Of a stretch of 64,000 bases of DNA, positions 39,088-51,176 are shown in pieces. A model generated the notes under the pieces. It was not told where the DNA came from. It was given only the letters and a program-made list of their open reading frames with translations, and did not search any database. The DNA comes from Amphiduros pacificus (Eukaryota; Annelida; Polychaeta; Phyllodocida; Hesionidae), in NCBI GenBank assembly GCA_949316495.1, contig OX439010.1, positions 6,922,001 through 6,986,000 on the forward strand, written 5' to 3'. Position 1 is the first letter of the stretch; each line of letters starts with the position of its first letter. Made by a program: the position numbers and the translations under genes.

Positions 39088-39400
39088 TCATAGGGACCTA
39101 TAGCAGTGATGGGACCTGTAGCAACAATGGGACCTGTAGCAACAATGGGACCTGTAGCAGTGATGGGAACTGTAGCAATGATGGGACCTGCAGCAGTAAT
39201 GGGACCTGTAGCAGTAATGGGACCTGTAGCAGTAATGGGACCTGTAGCAGTAATGGGACCTGTAGCAGTAATGGGAACTATAGCAGTAATGGGACCTGTA
39301 GCAACAATGGGAACTGTAGCAGTAATGGGAACTATAGCAGTAATGGGAACTGTAGCATTAATGGGAACTGCAGCAGTAATGGGAACTATAGTGATGATGG
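39088..39400. repeat. 18-bp minisatellite, about 17 copies
   Basis: Unit ATGGGACCTGTAGCAGTA (18 bp), immediately abutting the 28-bp array with which it shares ATGGGAACTG. Both strands are open in it because 18 is divisible by three. Confidence 0.95.
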
Positions 39401-39474
39401 TGTAAGGGGACATCTGTGACATTGCTGGTGTATGTGTCACTAAAAGAAAAGCATTGCCTAAAAGAAAACAAAGG

Positions 39475-40255
39475 CACATATATGTCACCTCAGGAAAAAC
39501 ACAAGCACGTATGTGTCACCCCATGATAGATACAGGCACGTATGTGTCACCCCATGATAGATACAGGCATGTATGTGTCACCCCATGATAGATACAGGCA
39601 TGTATGTGTCACCCCATGATAGATACAGGCATGTATGTGTCACCCCAAGAAAGAGACAGGCATGTATGTGTCACTCCAAAATAGACAAAGGCATGCATGT
39701 GTCACCCCAAGAAAGAGACAGGCATATATGTGTCACTCCAAAATAGACAAAGGCATGCATGTGTCACCCCAAGAAAGAGACAGGCATGTATGTGTCACTC
39801 CAAAATAGACAAAGGCATGCATGTGTCACCCCAAGAAAAACACAGGCATGTATGTGTCACCCCAAGATAGATACAGGCATGTATGTGTCACCCCAAGAAA
39901 GAGACAGGCATGTATATGTCACCCCAGGAAAGAGACAGGCATATATGTGTCACTCCAAAATAGACACAAGCATGTATATGTCACCCCAGGAAAGAGACAG
40001 GCATATATGTGTCACTCCAAAATAGACAAAGGCATGCATGTGTCACCCCAAGAAAGAGACAGGCATGTATGTGTCACTCCAAAATAGACAAAGGCATGCC
40101 TGTGTCACCCCAAGAAAGAGACAGGCATGTATGTGTCACTCCAAAATAGACAAAGGCATGCATGTGTCACCCCAAGAAAGAGACAGGCATGCATGTGTCA
40201 CCCCAAGAAAGACACAAGCATGTATTTGTAACCACAAAGATAAACACTGATCTTT
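39475..40255. repeat. 31-bp minisatellite, about 25 copies
   Basis: Unit GACAGGCATGTATGTGTCAC plus CCCAAGAAAGA. Three alleles (CCCAAGAAAGAGACAGG, TCCAAAATAGACAAAGG, CCCATGATAGATACAGG) occur in blocks, and pairs of alleles repeat as 62-bp dimers from about 39650 to 40180. Confidence 0.95.
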
Positions 40256-40301
40256 GTGTGTCACCCCAGAAATGGACACATGCACATATGTATCAACCCT
40301 T

Positions 40302-40561
40302 CAGAGGAACAAATCTGTGTGAGCGGTGAACAAGAAAGGGCCAAACGTGCAGATAATTTTTCTATCTATACCAATATTCAAGGAAGTGAGGATATGGTGC
40401 ATTTGTCCAAGAAGCCAGAGTCCTTAGTGCCGTCATTACTGCGAGTGTATGCTGCATATCAGCAAACTGATCCAGGCCGACTGTCAGCGCAACGTCGCTC
40501 AGACCCTCTTCCTGAGGTTCTGAGGAATCTGTTAGTCTTGTCTGGTTTAGATGACTTATAA
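40302..40561 (+). other. Possible orphan exon or unique island
   Basis: An open plus frame ends at a TAA at 40559-40561 and includes protein-like sequence (PESLVPSLLRVYAAYQQTD, then RRSDPLPEVLRNLLVLSGLD) outside the flanking repeat. A CTTCAG at about 40296-40301 could act as a 3' splice site. I do not recognise the product, and no partner exon is visible within about 15 kb on either side. It could equally be a GC-richer regulatory island that happens to be open. Confidence 0.2.
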
Positions 40562-41128
40562 ATAAGTACTCAACAAACACTTGGACAGTATGGGTAGTGT
40601 TTATGTAGCATTATTTCAACGATTACGGTGGGATGGAGTCTGCACGTAACGGATGGCTGAAATTAATGCTGAATACTGAATAATAGTTGTGCCTTTATCA
40701 AACTTTAATGGACAACAGAATATTTAGGACATTGTTTTTCATCAATAATATCTGTCATAAATTAAAGTTTTTTGATTGAAACAATTGGGTAAGAAACCTG
40801 GGAAATTATGCAATATTCTGTAATACATGTATTTCCTAATATCTCAAGGACCAATGAGAAGCTCTGATAAATTGCCATATCAACCTAATAATACCCTACG
40901 ACTGGCGTACACACATCCGATTCTCTGGCTAATCAAGGTAGCTGAGATAATGCTGACAAAAGGTTACAAGACATGTCCATAGTGACAATGGCCGACAATC
41001 CTGTTATTGTTTTTGCTTTTATTTTTTCATGCCACTAAAATGGAGGTAGTTTAATATCCAATAAAATGGTTATAGCTGGCAATCACACTAAAGGAGAAAA
41101 ACTACTATCATATAAAATAATCAAGAAT
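40562..41128. other. Unique AT-rich sequence
   Basis: No gene or RNA recognised. Confidence 0.5.
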
Positions 41129-41450
41129 GTCACACAAAATGGTCATATCTAACTGTCACACTAAATAGCCATATCTAACTGTCACACAAAATGGTCATAT
41201 CTAACTGTCACACTAAATAGTCATATCTGTATGTCACACTAAATAGTCATATCTGAATGTCACACTAAATAGTCATATCTGAATCTCACACTTAATAGTC
41301 ATATTTGAATGTCACACAAAATAGTCATATCTAACTGTCACACAAAATGGTCATATCTAACTGTCACACTAAATAGTCATATTTGTATGTCACACTAAAT
41401 AGTCATATCTGAATGTCACACAAAACAGTCATATCTAAGAGTCAGACAAG
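41129..41450. repeat. 26-bp minisatellite, about 12 copies
   Basis: Unit GTCATATCTAACTGTCACAC plus TAAATA, with TCTGAATG and TTTGTATG alleles. A weaker flank reaches left to about 41060. Confidence 0.93.
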
Positions 41451-42632
41451 ATGATCGTACTTAAAATCCAAGCGTTGAATACTTTGGAAAATGCTCACTT
41501 CAGAAAGCATATTACTCATACTGCCATACCGGATATACAATAGCCATAGAAATGGCCAGATCTCCTCAATAGACAGGTTCACGCACGAACAAAGCCATAA
41601 ATATGCAAAGATCTGTCTGAGGTGAAACAAGTGTCTGAAAATTTATATATCTTGATTTTTCTTGTAGCTTTCCAATGGCAACTCTTTTGGTTACAGTAGA
41701 AGGAATTCATCTTTAAAAAATAGATGAAACCTCAATTTATTTTCCATCTGACATTTTCTTTCAAACAGAATAGTAAAATGGTTAATTGTAAATAAGCAGA
41801 TAATATTTCCATGATTGAAAATAACACAGGAAACAATAAATAATTCACCAAGCAATTTAATTTCAAGGCAAACATTTACAATCTGCTTTCAATATTGTTC
41901 TGTGTCAGAAATGTTTCTAAATAAAAATATTTATTGATTTTTTATCTATTAATATATGTGTCTTAAAGCAGAAGAAGCAATTGTTTCAAACACAATAACC
42001 TTGCTAAGATATTCAGAGATCAACCACATCATGTAACGATAAATATTTTTTATGATTTTACCCAATGTGGTCTTCATCTGAAAGAGTTTCACCAACAGAA
42101 CAAAAAAAGAAGATATCAATTTAACAAAACATAAAAGTTAATATTTCATTGTGATTATCATTATCTACGAAGTCATGCACAGAAGTCAGCATGTCAATAT
42201 TGTTTTTAAGCATTTGGAGCTGAACCTCCATCTGAGCCAGTATTGGCCTAGTTTAATTAGTCAAGCCATGGAGAGTACTAGCCTAGTGTAATTAGTCAAG
42301 GCATGGCCATGGGCAGCTCCATTTGGTCACTCTGCCAAGTTAGTTGGTTCTAATTGGTCATAATATGGTCAACCGATGGCTCTGTCTGATTTCTGTTAGT
42401 CACATTTATGCATGATCAAATAAACGCTTGGCTCAAGATGATAAGACTACCTTCTAACATGAAGATGTGATTCAAGAGCAATCTGTTAACCTCATGTGAT
42501 CCTATGAATGACGAGGCCTGACTAATTGCATCAACTCTATATTTGAACCTTCATTGAACAGTATTTGTTTTATCTGTGAATGTTATATACTGCTTGTATA
42601 ATAAAACAGTCAAACTAGAAACCAGTATGACT
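41451..42632. other. Unique AT-rich sequence
   Basis: No gene recognised. A diverged tandem pair (GCCTAGTTTAATTAGTCAAG and GCCTAGTGTAATTAGTCAAG) lies at about 42247-42302, and a lone fragment of the TTTATGCATGA repeat family near 42405. Confidence 0.5.
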
Positions 42633-42885
42633 TGATGTCATCAATGATAATAATGTACTGCTATGATGTCATCAATGATAATAATGTACTGCTATGATGT
42701 CATCAATGATAATAATGTACTGCTATGATGTCATCAATGATAACAATGTACTGCTATGATGTCATCAATGATAATAATGTACTGCTATGATGTCATCAAT
42801 GATAATAATGTACTGCTATGATGTCATCAATGATAATAATGTACTGCTATGATGTCATCAATGATAATAATGTACTGCTATGACT
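42633..42885. repeat. 31-bp minisatellite, 8 copies, nearly identical
   Basis: Unit TGATGTCATCAATGATAATA plus ATGTACTGCTA. Only one base differs among the copies I compared, indicating very recent expansion. Confidence 0.97.
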
Positions 42886-43191
42886 ATTCTATTAACCAGT
42901 TAACATTACATATGACATTTCAGTCTCACAATAAATCTACCTATGAAAATGTGTCCATTATTAGAATAAATCGTTTAATTGAAGTGGCGTGTTGCAAGGC
43001 TGTGGCTGGGAGTGATTGATTGAAGACCGAGTCCTGATGGATCGTGGACATTTAATGGTATTACTAGTATTATCTCTCCTATTCAACCCGGAATTAAATA
43101 TTCATTATGGGATGAATGGGAGTGCTGTTGTGCACTCCTCCCTGCCTCATCAGATCCACTAACATTAATGCCTCGTCCCAGGAGGATTCCT
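42886..43191. other. Unique island, candidate regulatory DNA
   Basis: About 43000-43190 is complex and GC-richer than average, with homeodomain-type motifs (GGAATTAAATATTCATTATG) and no open frame of note. Developmental-enhancer-like by composition only. Confidence 0.35.
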
Positions 43192-44480
43192 CTCTTATCG
43201 GTCTCTAAACACCTGGAGAATGTATCCACTATCAGTCTCTAAACACCTGGAGAAGGTCTCCACTATCGGTCTCTAAACATCTGGAGAAGGTCTCCACTTG
43301 TGGTCTCTAAACACCTGGAGAAGGTCTCCACTATCGGTCTCTAAACACCTGGAGAAGGTATCCACTATCGGTCTCTAAACACCTGGAGAAGGTCTCCACT
43401 ATCGGTCTCTAAACACCTGGAGAATGTATCCACTATCGGTCTCTAAACACCTGGAGAAGATCTCCACTATCGGTCTCTAAACACCTGGAGAAGATTTCCT
43501 CTATTGGTCACTACACACCTGGAGAAGATCTCCTCTCTCAGTCTCTGAACACCTGGAGAAGATCTCTATCGGTCCCTAAACACCTGGAGAAGATCTCCTC
43601 TCTCAGTCCCTAAACACCTGGAGAAGTTCTCCACTATCTGTCTCTAAACACCTGGAGAAGATCTCCACTATCAGTCTCTACACACCTGGAGAAGGTCTCC
43701 ACTATCTGTCTCTAAACACCTGGAGAAGGTCTCCTCTACCAGTCTCTAAACACCTGGAGAAGGTCTCCACTATCGGTCTCTAAACACCTGGAGGAGATCT
43801 CCACTATCGGTCTCTAAACATCTGGAGGAGATCTCCACTATCGGTCTCTAAACACATGGAGAAGATCTCCACTATCGGTCTCTAAACACCTGGAGAAGGT
43901 CTCCACTATCGGTCTCTAAACACCTGGAGAAGGTCTCCACTATTGGTCTCTAAACACATGGAGAAGAATTTCTCTATCAGTCTCTAAACACCTGGAGAAG
44001 GTCTCCACTGTTGGTCTTTAAACATTTGGAGAAGGTCTCCACTATCAGTCTCTACACACCTGGAGAAGGTCTCCACTGTTGGTCTCTAAACACATGGAGA
44101 AGAATTCCCCTATCAGTCTCTAAACACCTGGAGAAGATCTCCACTATTGGTCACTAAACACCTGGAGAAGATCTCCACTATTGGTCACTAAACACCTGGA
44201 GAAGATCTCCACTATTGGTCACTAAACACCTGGAGAAGATCTCCACTATTGGTCACTAAACACCTGGAGAAGATCTCCACTATTGGTCACTAAACACCTG
44301 GAGAAGATCTCCACTATTGGTCACTAAACACCTGGAGAAGATCTCCACTATTGGTCACTAAACACCTGGAGAAGATCTCCACTATTGGTCACTAAACACT
44401 TGGAGAACGTCTCCACTATCAGTCTCTGAACACATGGAAAAGGTCTATTGGTCTCTAAACACATTTCACTATTCATCTGT
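43192..44480. repeat. 34-bp minisatellite, about 38 copies
   Basis: Unit GTCTCTAAACACCTGGAGAA plus GGTCTCCACTATCG. Eight almost identical GGTCACTAAACACC copies at about 44145-44400 form a homogenised sub-block; other copies are more varied. Confidence 0.96.
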
Positions 44481-44939
44481 AAACACCTAGTGAAGTCCAT
44501 TATTATCCATGTTAAGCATTGTCAGTATTTAATTCCTGGATCTTATTCCATTATCAGTGTCAAACACATGAATAAAATCTTAATGTTTGATATCTGAAAC
44601 ATACCTTCACTATCACAATTTAAACACTTGATCAATCACTGTCCATTGAATAATATCTCACCTCATTTTACTTGTACTTCATGGACATATCTGTGAATGA
44701 TACATTCTGATCTCACACTGAAATGTTCTCTATTTTATTCTCAATTATTTTCACAACCATCCCCCCCTTCCCAATGTTATGCCCGATCTAACAAACTAAA
44801 ATGAATAGTTCAGAACCTTATTTGACATTCAACGACATCGTCTCATCTGACAACGAGGGTTACTTTGACATTAAAATATCACTCACATTTACATATCCAA
44901 CAATAATAAAGCAGCTTTCTGTCATCAACAAATTTCACT
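44481..44939. other. Unique AT-rich sequence
   Basis: Decayed AAACAC-type phrases from the preceding array, then non-repetitive DNA. No gene recognised. Confidence 0.45.
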
Positions 44940-45415
44940 GTCCGACATTGAGATATTGAGAACACATCTCAATATTAAAAACAGATCTCACATTGACATC
45001 AACAGATATAACAAAAAATGAACAGATCTCTTTGACTTTAACAGATCTCACTATGACATCAACACATCTCTCTTTCAGACATCTACAGATCACTCTGTCA
45101 ACAATAGATCTTTCTTACAGCAAAAGATCTCTCTGACTTCAACAACTCTCACAAAAAAATCAACAGATCTCTCTGACATCAACAGCTCTCACTCTGACAA
45201 TAACAGATAACTCTCTGACAATAACAGATCTCTCTCTGACATCAATAGATCTCACTCTGACAATAAGATCTCTCTCTGACATCAATAGATCTCACTCTGA
45301 CAATAACAGATCTCTCTCTGACATTAACAGATCTCACTCTGACATCAACAGATCTCACTCTGACAATAACAGATCTCAATCTAATAAAACAGATCTCATT
45401 CTGACATCAAAAGCC
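44940..45415. repeat. Irregular 21-22-bp minisatellite
   Basis: About 20 copies of AACAGATCTCACTCTGACAT with spacing of 19-24 bp. Each intact copy carries the palindrome AGATCT. Confidence 0.88.
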
Positions 45416-46111
45416 GTCATAGTAGCACATTATCAGACACCACAGTAGTACATCAATGGACATCAAAGTTGTACATTACACAATCACTTTGTCTGAAATG
45501 GACAGATTTAGCACAAACAATGGGGGGGCTCTGTGAGGTATTCACACCTCAGCCTGTGTCATAATCGTGCCATCTTTTAGTTGATTAAAAGCACTGATAT
45601 AATTTGAAGCTTATCCACAGAATGGTGGCATGTCCTTGTATATGTTAGCCAAAAAAAACAATCTGGCAGCACAAGTTGCCACAGCTGACCACAGCTTGCA
45701 CTGGGGAATAGTGTTATTCAATTAATGAGCCCGTAGAGCAGCAAAACTTTCAATTTGGCGGGTGGCTGCGAGCCCACGCCGGGATTGTGATATGCTGTGT
45801 GATGAAGTAGAGGGGGTGCTGTCGGGGGGTGCTGTCATGGGGTGCTGTCGGGGTGTGACCTACCTTCCAGTCCTCACAGTGTAGATGATGGTTGACACAC
45901 GCGGTGGATACCCGGGGTGACGTACCACTCTCCTCCATACCTCGCTGTATTATTGCTTCCACTCCCCGTATCATCACACGTTACCCTCACTCTGTCAATA
46001 CCTCCCGCGGTACCAAGCTACTGACCAATCACGACCGGTCTCTCTCTCTCACGCACTCCCGACCCTTCTTCCACCATCAGACGTAACCCACACAGGCCCC
46101 ACTGCTGGCCA
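45416..46111. other. Unique sequence with GC-rich island
   Basis: From about 45690 to 46110 the sequence is markedly GC-richer and includes three 12-18-bp copies of GGGGTGCTGTC at 45820-45860. Short frames occur on both strands without domains. Candidate regulatory island. Confidence 0.4.
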
Positions 46112-48185
46112 CTTATGCAGCTCTCAAGGTTATAGTCACTTAAATTAATAACTTTGTTAACAATGCTCTATAATTTACCAAGTGCTCACGATGACAATTA
46201 CTTTGATTTGACGAAGCAAGTATTTTATTACAGTGATTGGGCATGTGTGCTTCACCTGCCATAGTTTTCCATATTGATTGCTCACTCATGTTTTCTGCTA
46301 ATTTACTTCCAATAATTTCAACCCAACACACTCATGTGCTTTCTCGTGATCTGATCCAACTCTTGTTTTGATCTTATGAAATTGGTTTTGAAGTTATCCC
46401 TTCATGTCATTCCATGCCTTTTAAATCTGATTCTGGTCTGTCAATACTGATGCAGACAAACAAATCTTTGGCAGAAGCTAATCTAAGGTTCTGGTCACTA
46501 TTTTACACACGAGATCATTATTGACAGTATGCAGAGAAAATCAATTTAATGCACTTATAAATAGTTTAAACCTTCCACACAGAGCACCTCAAAGCTCATG
46601 TGTAAGCTATTCTGCACCAAAGGAGAGGTCTGTGATTTCATTGGTCACTGACAAACCAATCAAATAGTTGATAATGATTTGGTGCAAAATACCATCCTCC
46701 CCAAATAGCTTCATGGTCATGGCAATAATCTAGTTGGGGGTGATTTTCATTGATCTCTCAGCAGGGAGTTTTTCTCTTGTTAGACTTGAGAGGAAATATT
46801 CCCTGTGTTCACTTCAGCCATCATGCACAAGGCTTGAATGCTATGATTAGTCAATCTCAACTGAGATTCACATTTGTCTAATATGAACTTCAAACTCTTT
46901 GACTTCACAGAAATCCGAATACAAATATTTCTCGCACGATGCAAAAGAAATATGTGTCCCACCTGCAGGCCTGGAGAAAATCTGACTAGCTTGAAATATG
47001 ACTGTACAAAAGGTCTGAGTCTACCGACTTGGTTCTTGTGTTGGTTGAGTCATGTTTTGCACCGGGGAGTTTACATAGAGACCAAATCTGACAGGGTGGC
47101 TGGGTCTAGCAGCAAGATAAACTGATGTGATAAGGCATGTTGATTGTGAGCTGTAAGACCAAGGTCTGGGCAATGTCACCACCATCAACCAGGGGGCAGC
47201 ACATGTCAATACTTGCACAACCTTGGTGGATTCATTTCTTGCCCTGCCCTGCTGATTTGTGAAAGGTTGTCACTGTTGGCCTCTTGCAATCTGTGCGAGG
47301 CTCTGTATTAGCCTAACTGGCTATTGTTTGTGTTAATTGCTTATTGAAGCCAGGCACAGCGCTCCATAACCACCATTGATCTGTTGCTGGGTGGAGCGGA
47401 TAACCCAGCTTCTCTAACACACTCCTCTTCCTCACTGTCCTCAAACCACAGCACAGTCTTATTTCCTCCATTCATGACCTGCGGCAAATCCACATTTCCT
47501 CCATTCATGACCTATTCTTATCAAACCTTCCTTTCAAACCTTTTTATATTTTTTATTTGACAACAACAATACATCCACAGATATTCAATAGTTTGGAAGT
47601 TTCTGCCATGACATGGCGACCATAACCAAGTCACATAGAAAATGTCTCAATGGCACTAACAATATTTCATGTACATATCCTTTTCTTTATATCACATCTC
47701 ACAACTGTTGATTAAGTAAATAGTATGCTTTGGAAAATGACATTTCGATGGGCACTTCCTGTATGCCTTGCTCTTTCTGCATATAAATCAGAAACTAAAA
47801 ACAATTTGTTGGAGTGCTAACCTTTACATTGCAAAAGAAAATGGAAACAAATGTCTTTTTCTCTTGGGCTGTTGAAATAAAGAATTCTTGTCTTTCCATT
47901 TACAGCATTTACTCTAGTGTGATATGCCTATTTTATGAAATGAACACAAAATCTAACAACCAATTACAATTAACTTTGGTATTTTCAATCTAATTTTCAA
48001 AACTTTACCAAATTTTTGTTTCTAATTATTATCATCATCATTAGTTTTTTTACAAAGCTAAAACAAGTATCCATTTAAATACAGTAGAATTTCTGATATT
48101 TTACCGGTAAATTTGAAGATTTACCTTGCGTTTTGTATCCTTTTCTAGTCTTAACTCAATAGGATACTACATGCATAAATATGAT
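46112..48185. other. Unique intergenic sequence
   Basis: No gene recognised. A GC-richer portion at about 47020-47480 contains a CTCF-like motif (47187-47203). Confidence 0.45.
47187..47203 (+). promoter_or_regulatory. CTCF-like motif
   Basis: AACCAGGGGGCAGCACA matches the core CCAGGGGGCAGCA without mismatch after the first two positions. Confidence 0.45.
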
Positions 48186-48350
48186 CCACTAAGGTCATCC
48201 AGGGACAACCAGGGTCATCCAGGGCTATCCAGGGACTCAATATGGTCACTCATGCGTGGTACAATATGATCATATGTTGACCCTGTATGACCTGATTTGC
48301 TTTCATTTACATATCAACCCCGTATGACCTAATTTGCTTTTATTTGCATA
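48186..48350. repeat. Short CCAGGG repeats and TATGACCT family remnant
   Basis: Four GGTCATCCAGGGACAACCAG-type phrases at 48193-48238, then two diverged copies around GTATGACCTAATTTGCTTT that resemble the TTTATGCATGACCTTATTTG family. Confidence 0.6.
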
Positions 48351-50434
48351 TAGATGTGCTCCAAATGCAAACTATTCACACTCATTCTCAAATCCAATCT
48401 CCCACAGCAGAGCTGATAAAACTCTAAAATATCCAGGAAAGGGAAAACAATCTTATCTCATTAACAGTGAGTACTGCTGGGCAGACAGGCTTTAACAGAC
48501 ATGTTCTGAAACGAAGTTAGTTTATTTTTATAACGGAATGGCAATGTGAGTAAAATGTTTTGGATGAAATACATAGAAGAGAGAGATTGTGTTAGTTAAT
48601 GGCTAAATCAGTTCAGATGGACATTTTGATGACAGCCCGTCCCGGCTGTAACCGTACACTAATTCTGTAACCTTGAATGGCCCCAAAGTCACATGATATT
48701 GATTTCTTGATGAAGAACAACTAGTTTACCTCAAAAGATCTCCACCCTTAATGTCTTGATTGTTATTTTCTCCCTAACCCTGTACGTACTAATCAACCAA
48801 CTTTCCTTTGACCTAAATTACTTTCTCTCCAGAGTAACAGTACTAAATTACTTTCTTTGTCAAGTAGCAGTGTATAAAATTTGAAACCATGAGAGTCTAA
48901 ATGATCACAAAAAATATATTCCTCCGTTTTTCTCCTGTTTCTAACAAAGATAAGCTATTGTATCTGATTCATTTTCTTTTTATTAGATATATCGGGATAA
49001 TTTTCAGCTATCTTGGTTTCAGCGGTGGGAGAGCTTTGAACTATACCGGACTGAATATCTGCACTAATCCATACATTTCACACTATTCCGGATGCTCACA
49101 ACATAGCCGGAGCATAATCACATCAATTCCGGATGCTTGCAGCATAGCTGGACATTAAAGGGTAACACAGCTTGGGGAAACCTGAAAAGTGCCACATGAT
49201 GAACAAAGGACAGAATTAAAAGATTGTTTTATTTTATATTTATACATAAAGTATCACATCCATATTTTAAAGAAAATAACCTGATCACCAGTTACATATC
49301 TAAGTATATGATCATCTGAAGCTAAGTTTTAACGAGAGTTTTGCGTATACTTTTAACACAGGGGAATGTGCCTATTTTAAGATTGCATAATAAGAAGTAA
49401 TCCAAAATTTTGGGCACAAAACTCAGATTTACTTGAAATTGACACATTCAGACAGTATTATTCACTCAACCATAATGAAATTTGTTAAATGATTTTGATG
49501 TCATTTTGATGGCTTTTGTGAGAAATCAAGAATATGTTATGTTACAGAATCACCCAGATTGTCAGGATTGGTGTAGAACAATGGTGTGATGTCATACAAC
49601 TCAGCTATGCTACGATAACAGCCTGCCACCATTCAGAGCTCTCCCATCCCACAGCTTTCACAGCTGGGTGCCCACAATCACAAAGTAATTAGCTTATCCA
49701 CATGTCAAATATCAAAGCTGATCTACAAGAGTATAAGAAGATCACTATATCACCACTGTCAAACATAAATCTAGTCCATCAAAGTAGAATTATCTGAAGA
49801 TGTCTTTCTTGTTCAAACTTGCTGTAAAAATATAACAAATGAAATTTTCCACCACAGAATTCATATTTTGCTACATATAAGTGATAAGCAGTTTTATATT
49901 GATGTACCCTCCATAGCACGACTTCTCTATCATATCAGTCCCTGTCACCAAGCAATAAATGTGCGCACAGAATCGAGCACAAGTCATCAATATTCAGAAA
50001 AATCTGGCTGTCAACATATTGGTGAAAGAATATAACTAGATTTGTTTTGTACCAGCAGTTGTACTGATTGGCCAGTTTATGTGCCAGACACCTGATTACA
50101 GTTTATGACCTAATGTTGATCAATTCAGATTTGATGATATTTTTGTGAGCAAGGCAAATATTTATGACTCGGGAATTTCCAAACTTTGAATGAAATCAAA
50201 ACAGGACATGATTGCAGAGGTAGTAATTGAATACTACCTATGCAATGCAGAGTAATATTGATGAGGCTTGGCCACATTTTGAGGGTAAGAAACCCCTGCA
50301 ATTTGTTGAGTTATTTTCTGTCCAAATTAACAGCATTTTATGAAAAAAATGGTTTTCATGTATGCTTAATAATGTGATCAGTAATTTATTTTTCCCAAAG
50401 AAACAGTAATCACCCTTTTCCATAAATCAGAACT
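48351..50434. other. Unique AT-rich intergenic sequence
   Basis: No gene recognised. At 49075-49153 there are two and a half copies of TTCCGGATGCTCACAACATA with a 41-bp period. Confidence 0.5.
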
Positions 50435-50768
50435 CTGATACAATAGTCAACCTTTTCACCTGATACAATAGTCAACCTTTTCCCCTGATACGATAGTCAA
50501 CCTTTTCCCTTTATACAATAATCAACCTTTTCCCTTGATACAATAGTCAACATTTTCCCCAGATACAATAGTCAACCTTTTCCCTTGATACAATAGTCAA
50601 CCTTTTCCCCTGATACAATAGTCAACCTTTTCCCCTGATACGATAGTCAACCTTTTCCCTTTATACAATAATCAACCTTTTCCCTTGATACAATAGTCAA
50701 CATTTTCCCCAGATACAATAGTCAACCTTTTCCCATGATACAGTAATCAACCTTTTCCCAATGACAAT
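50435..50768. repeat. 25-bp minisatellite, about 13 copies
   Basis: Unit GATACAATAGTCAACCTTTT plus CCCCT. A multi-unit block (50460-50600) is repeated at about 50610-50750, identified by the TTTATACAATAATC and AACATTTTCCCCAGATAC variants. Confidence 0.95.
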
Positions 50769-50865
50769 ATTTACCCATTTATCTTAATATGTTAAGTTAC
50801 AATATGAAAAGTAATAATCTTTCGTCATATTCATTTTTCCTGCTTCTTTTTTCATTTATTAACAT

Positions 50866-51176
50866 TCTCCTTGATAATAACTATCTCCTTGATAATAACT
50901 ATCTCCTTGATAATAACTATCTCCTTGATAATAACTATCTCCTTGATAATAACTATCTCCTTGATAATAACTATCTCCTTGATAATAACTATCTTGATAA
51001 TAACTATCTTGATAATAACTATCTCCTTGATAATAACTATCTCCTTGATAATAACTATCTCCTTGATAATAACTATCTCCTTGATAATAACTATCTCCTT
51101 GATAATAACTATCTCCTTGATAATAACTATCTCCTTGATAATAACTATCTCCTTGATAATAACTATCTCCTTATGA
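50866..51176. repeat. 18-bp minisatellite, about 17 copies
   Basis: Unit CTCCTTGATAATAACTAT, nearly invariant, with two 15-bp copies near 50990-51010. Frames open on both strands follow from the 18-bp period. Confidence 0.97.

Noticed and set aside
38546-39488. Histidine- and threonine-rich frames of 136-181 codons on minus
   Set aside because: Translation of 28-bp and 18-bp minisatellites; the reading frame changes at each odd-length copy.
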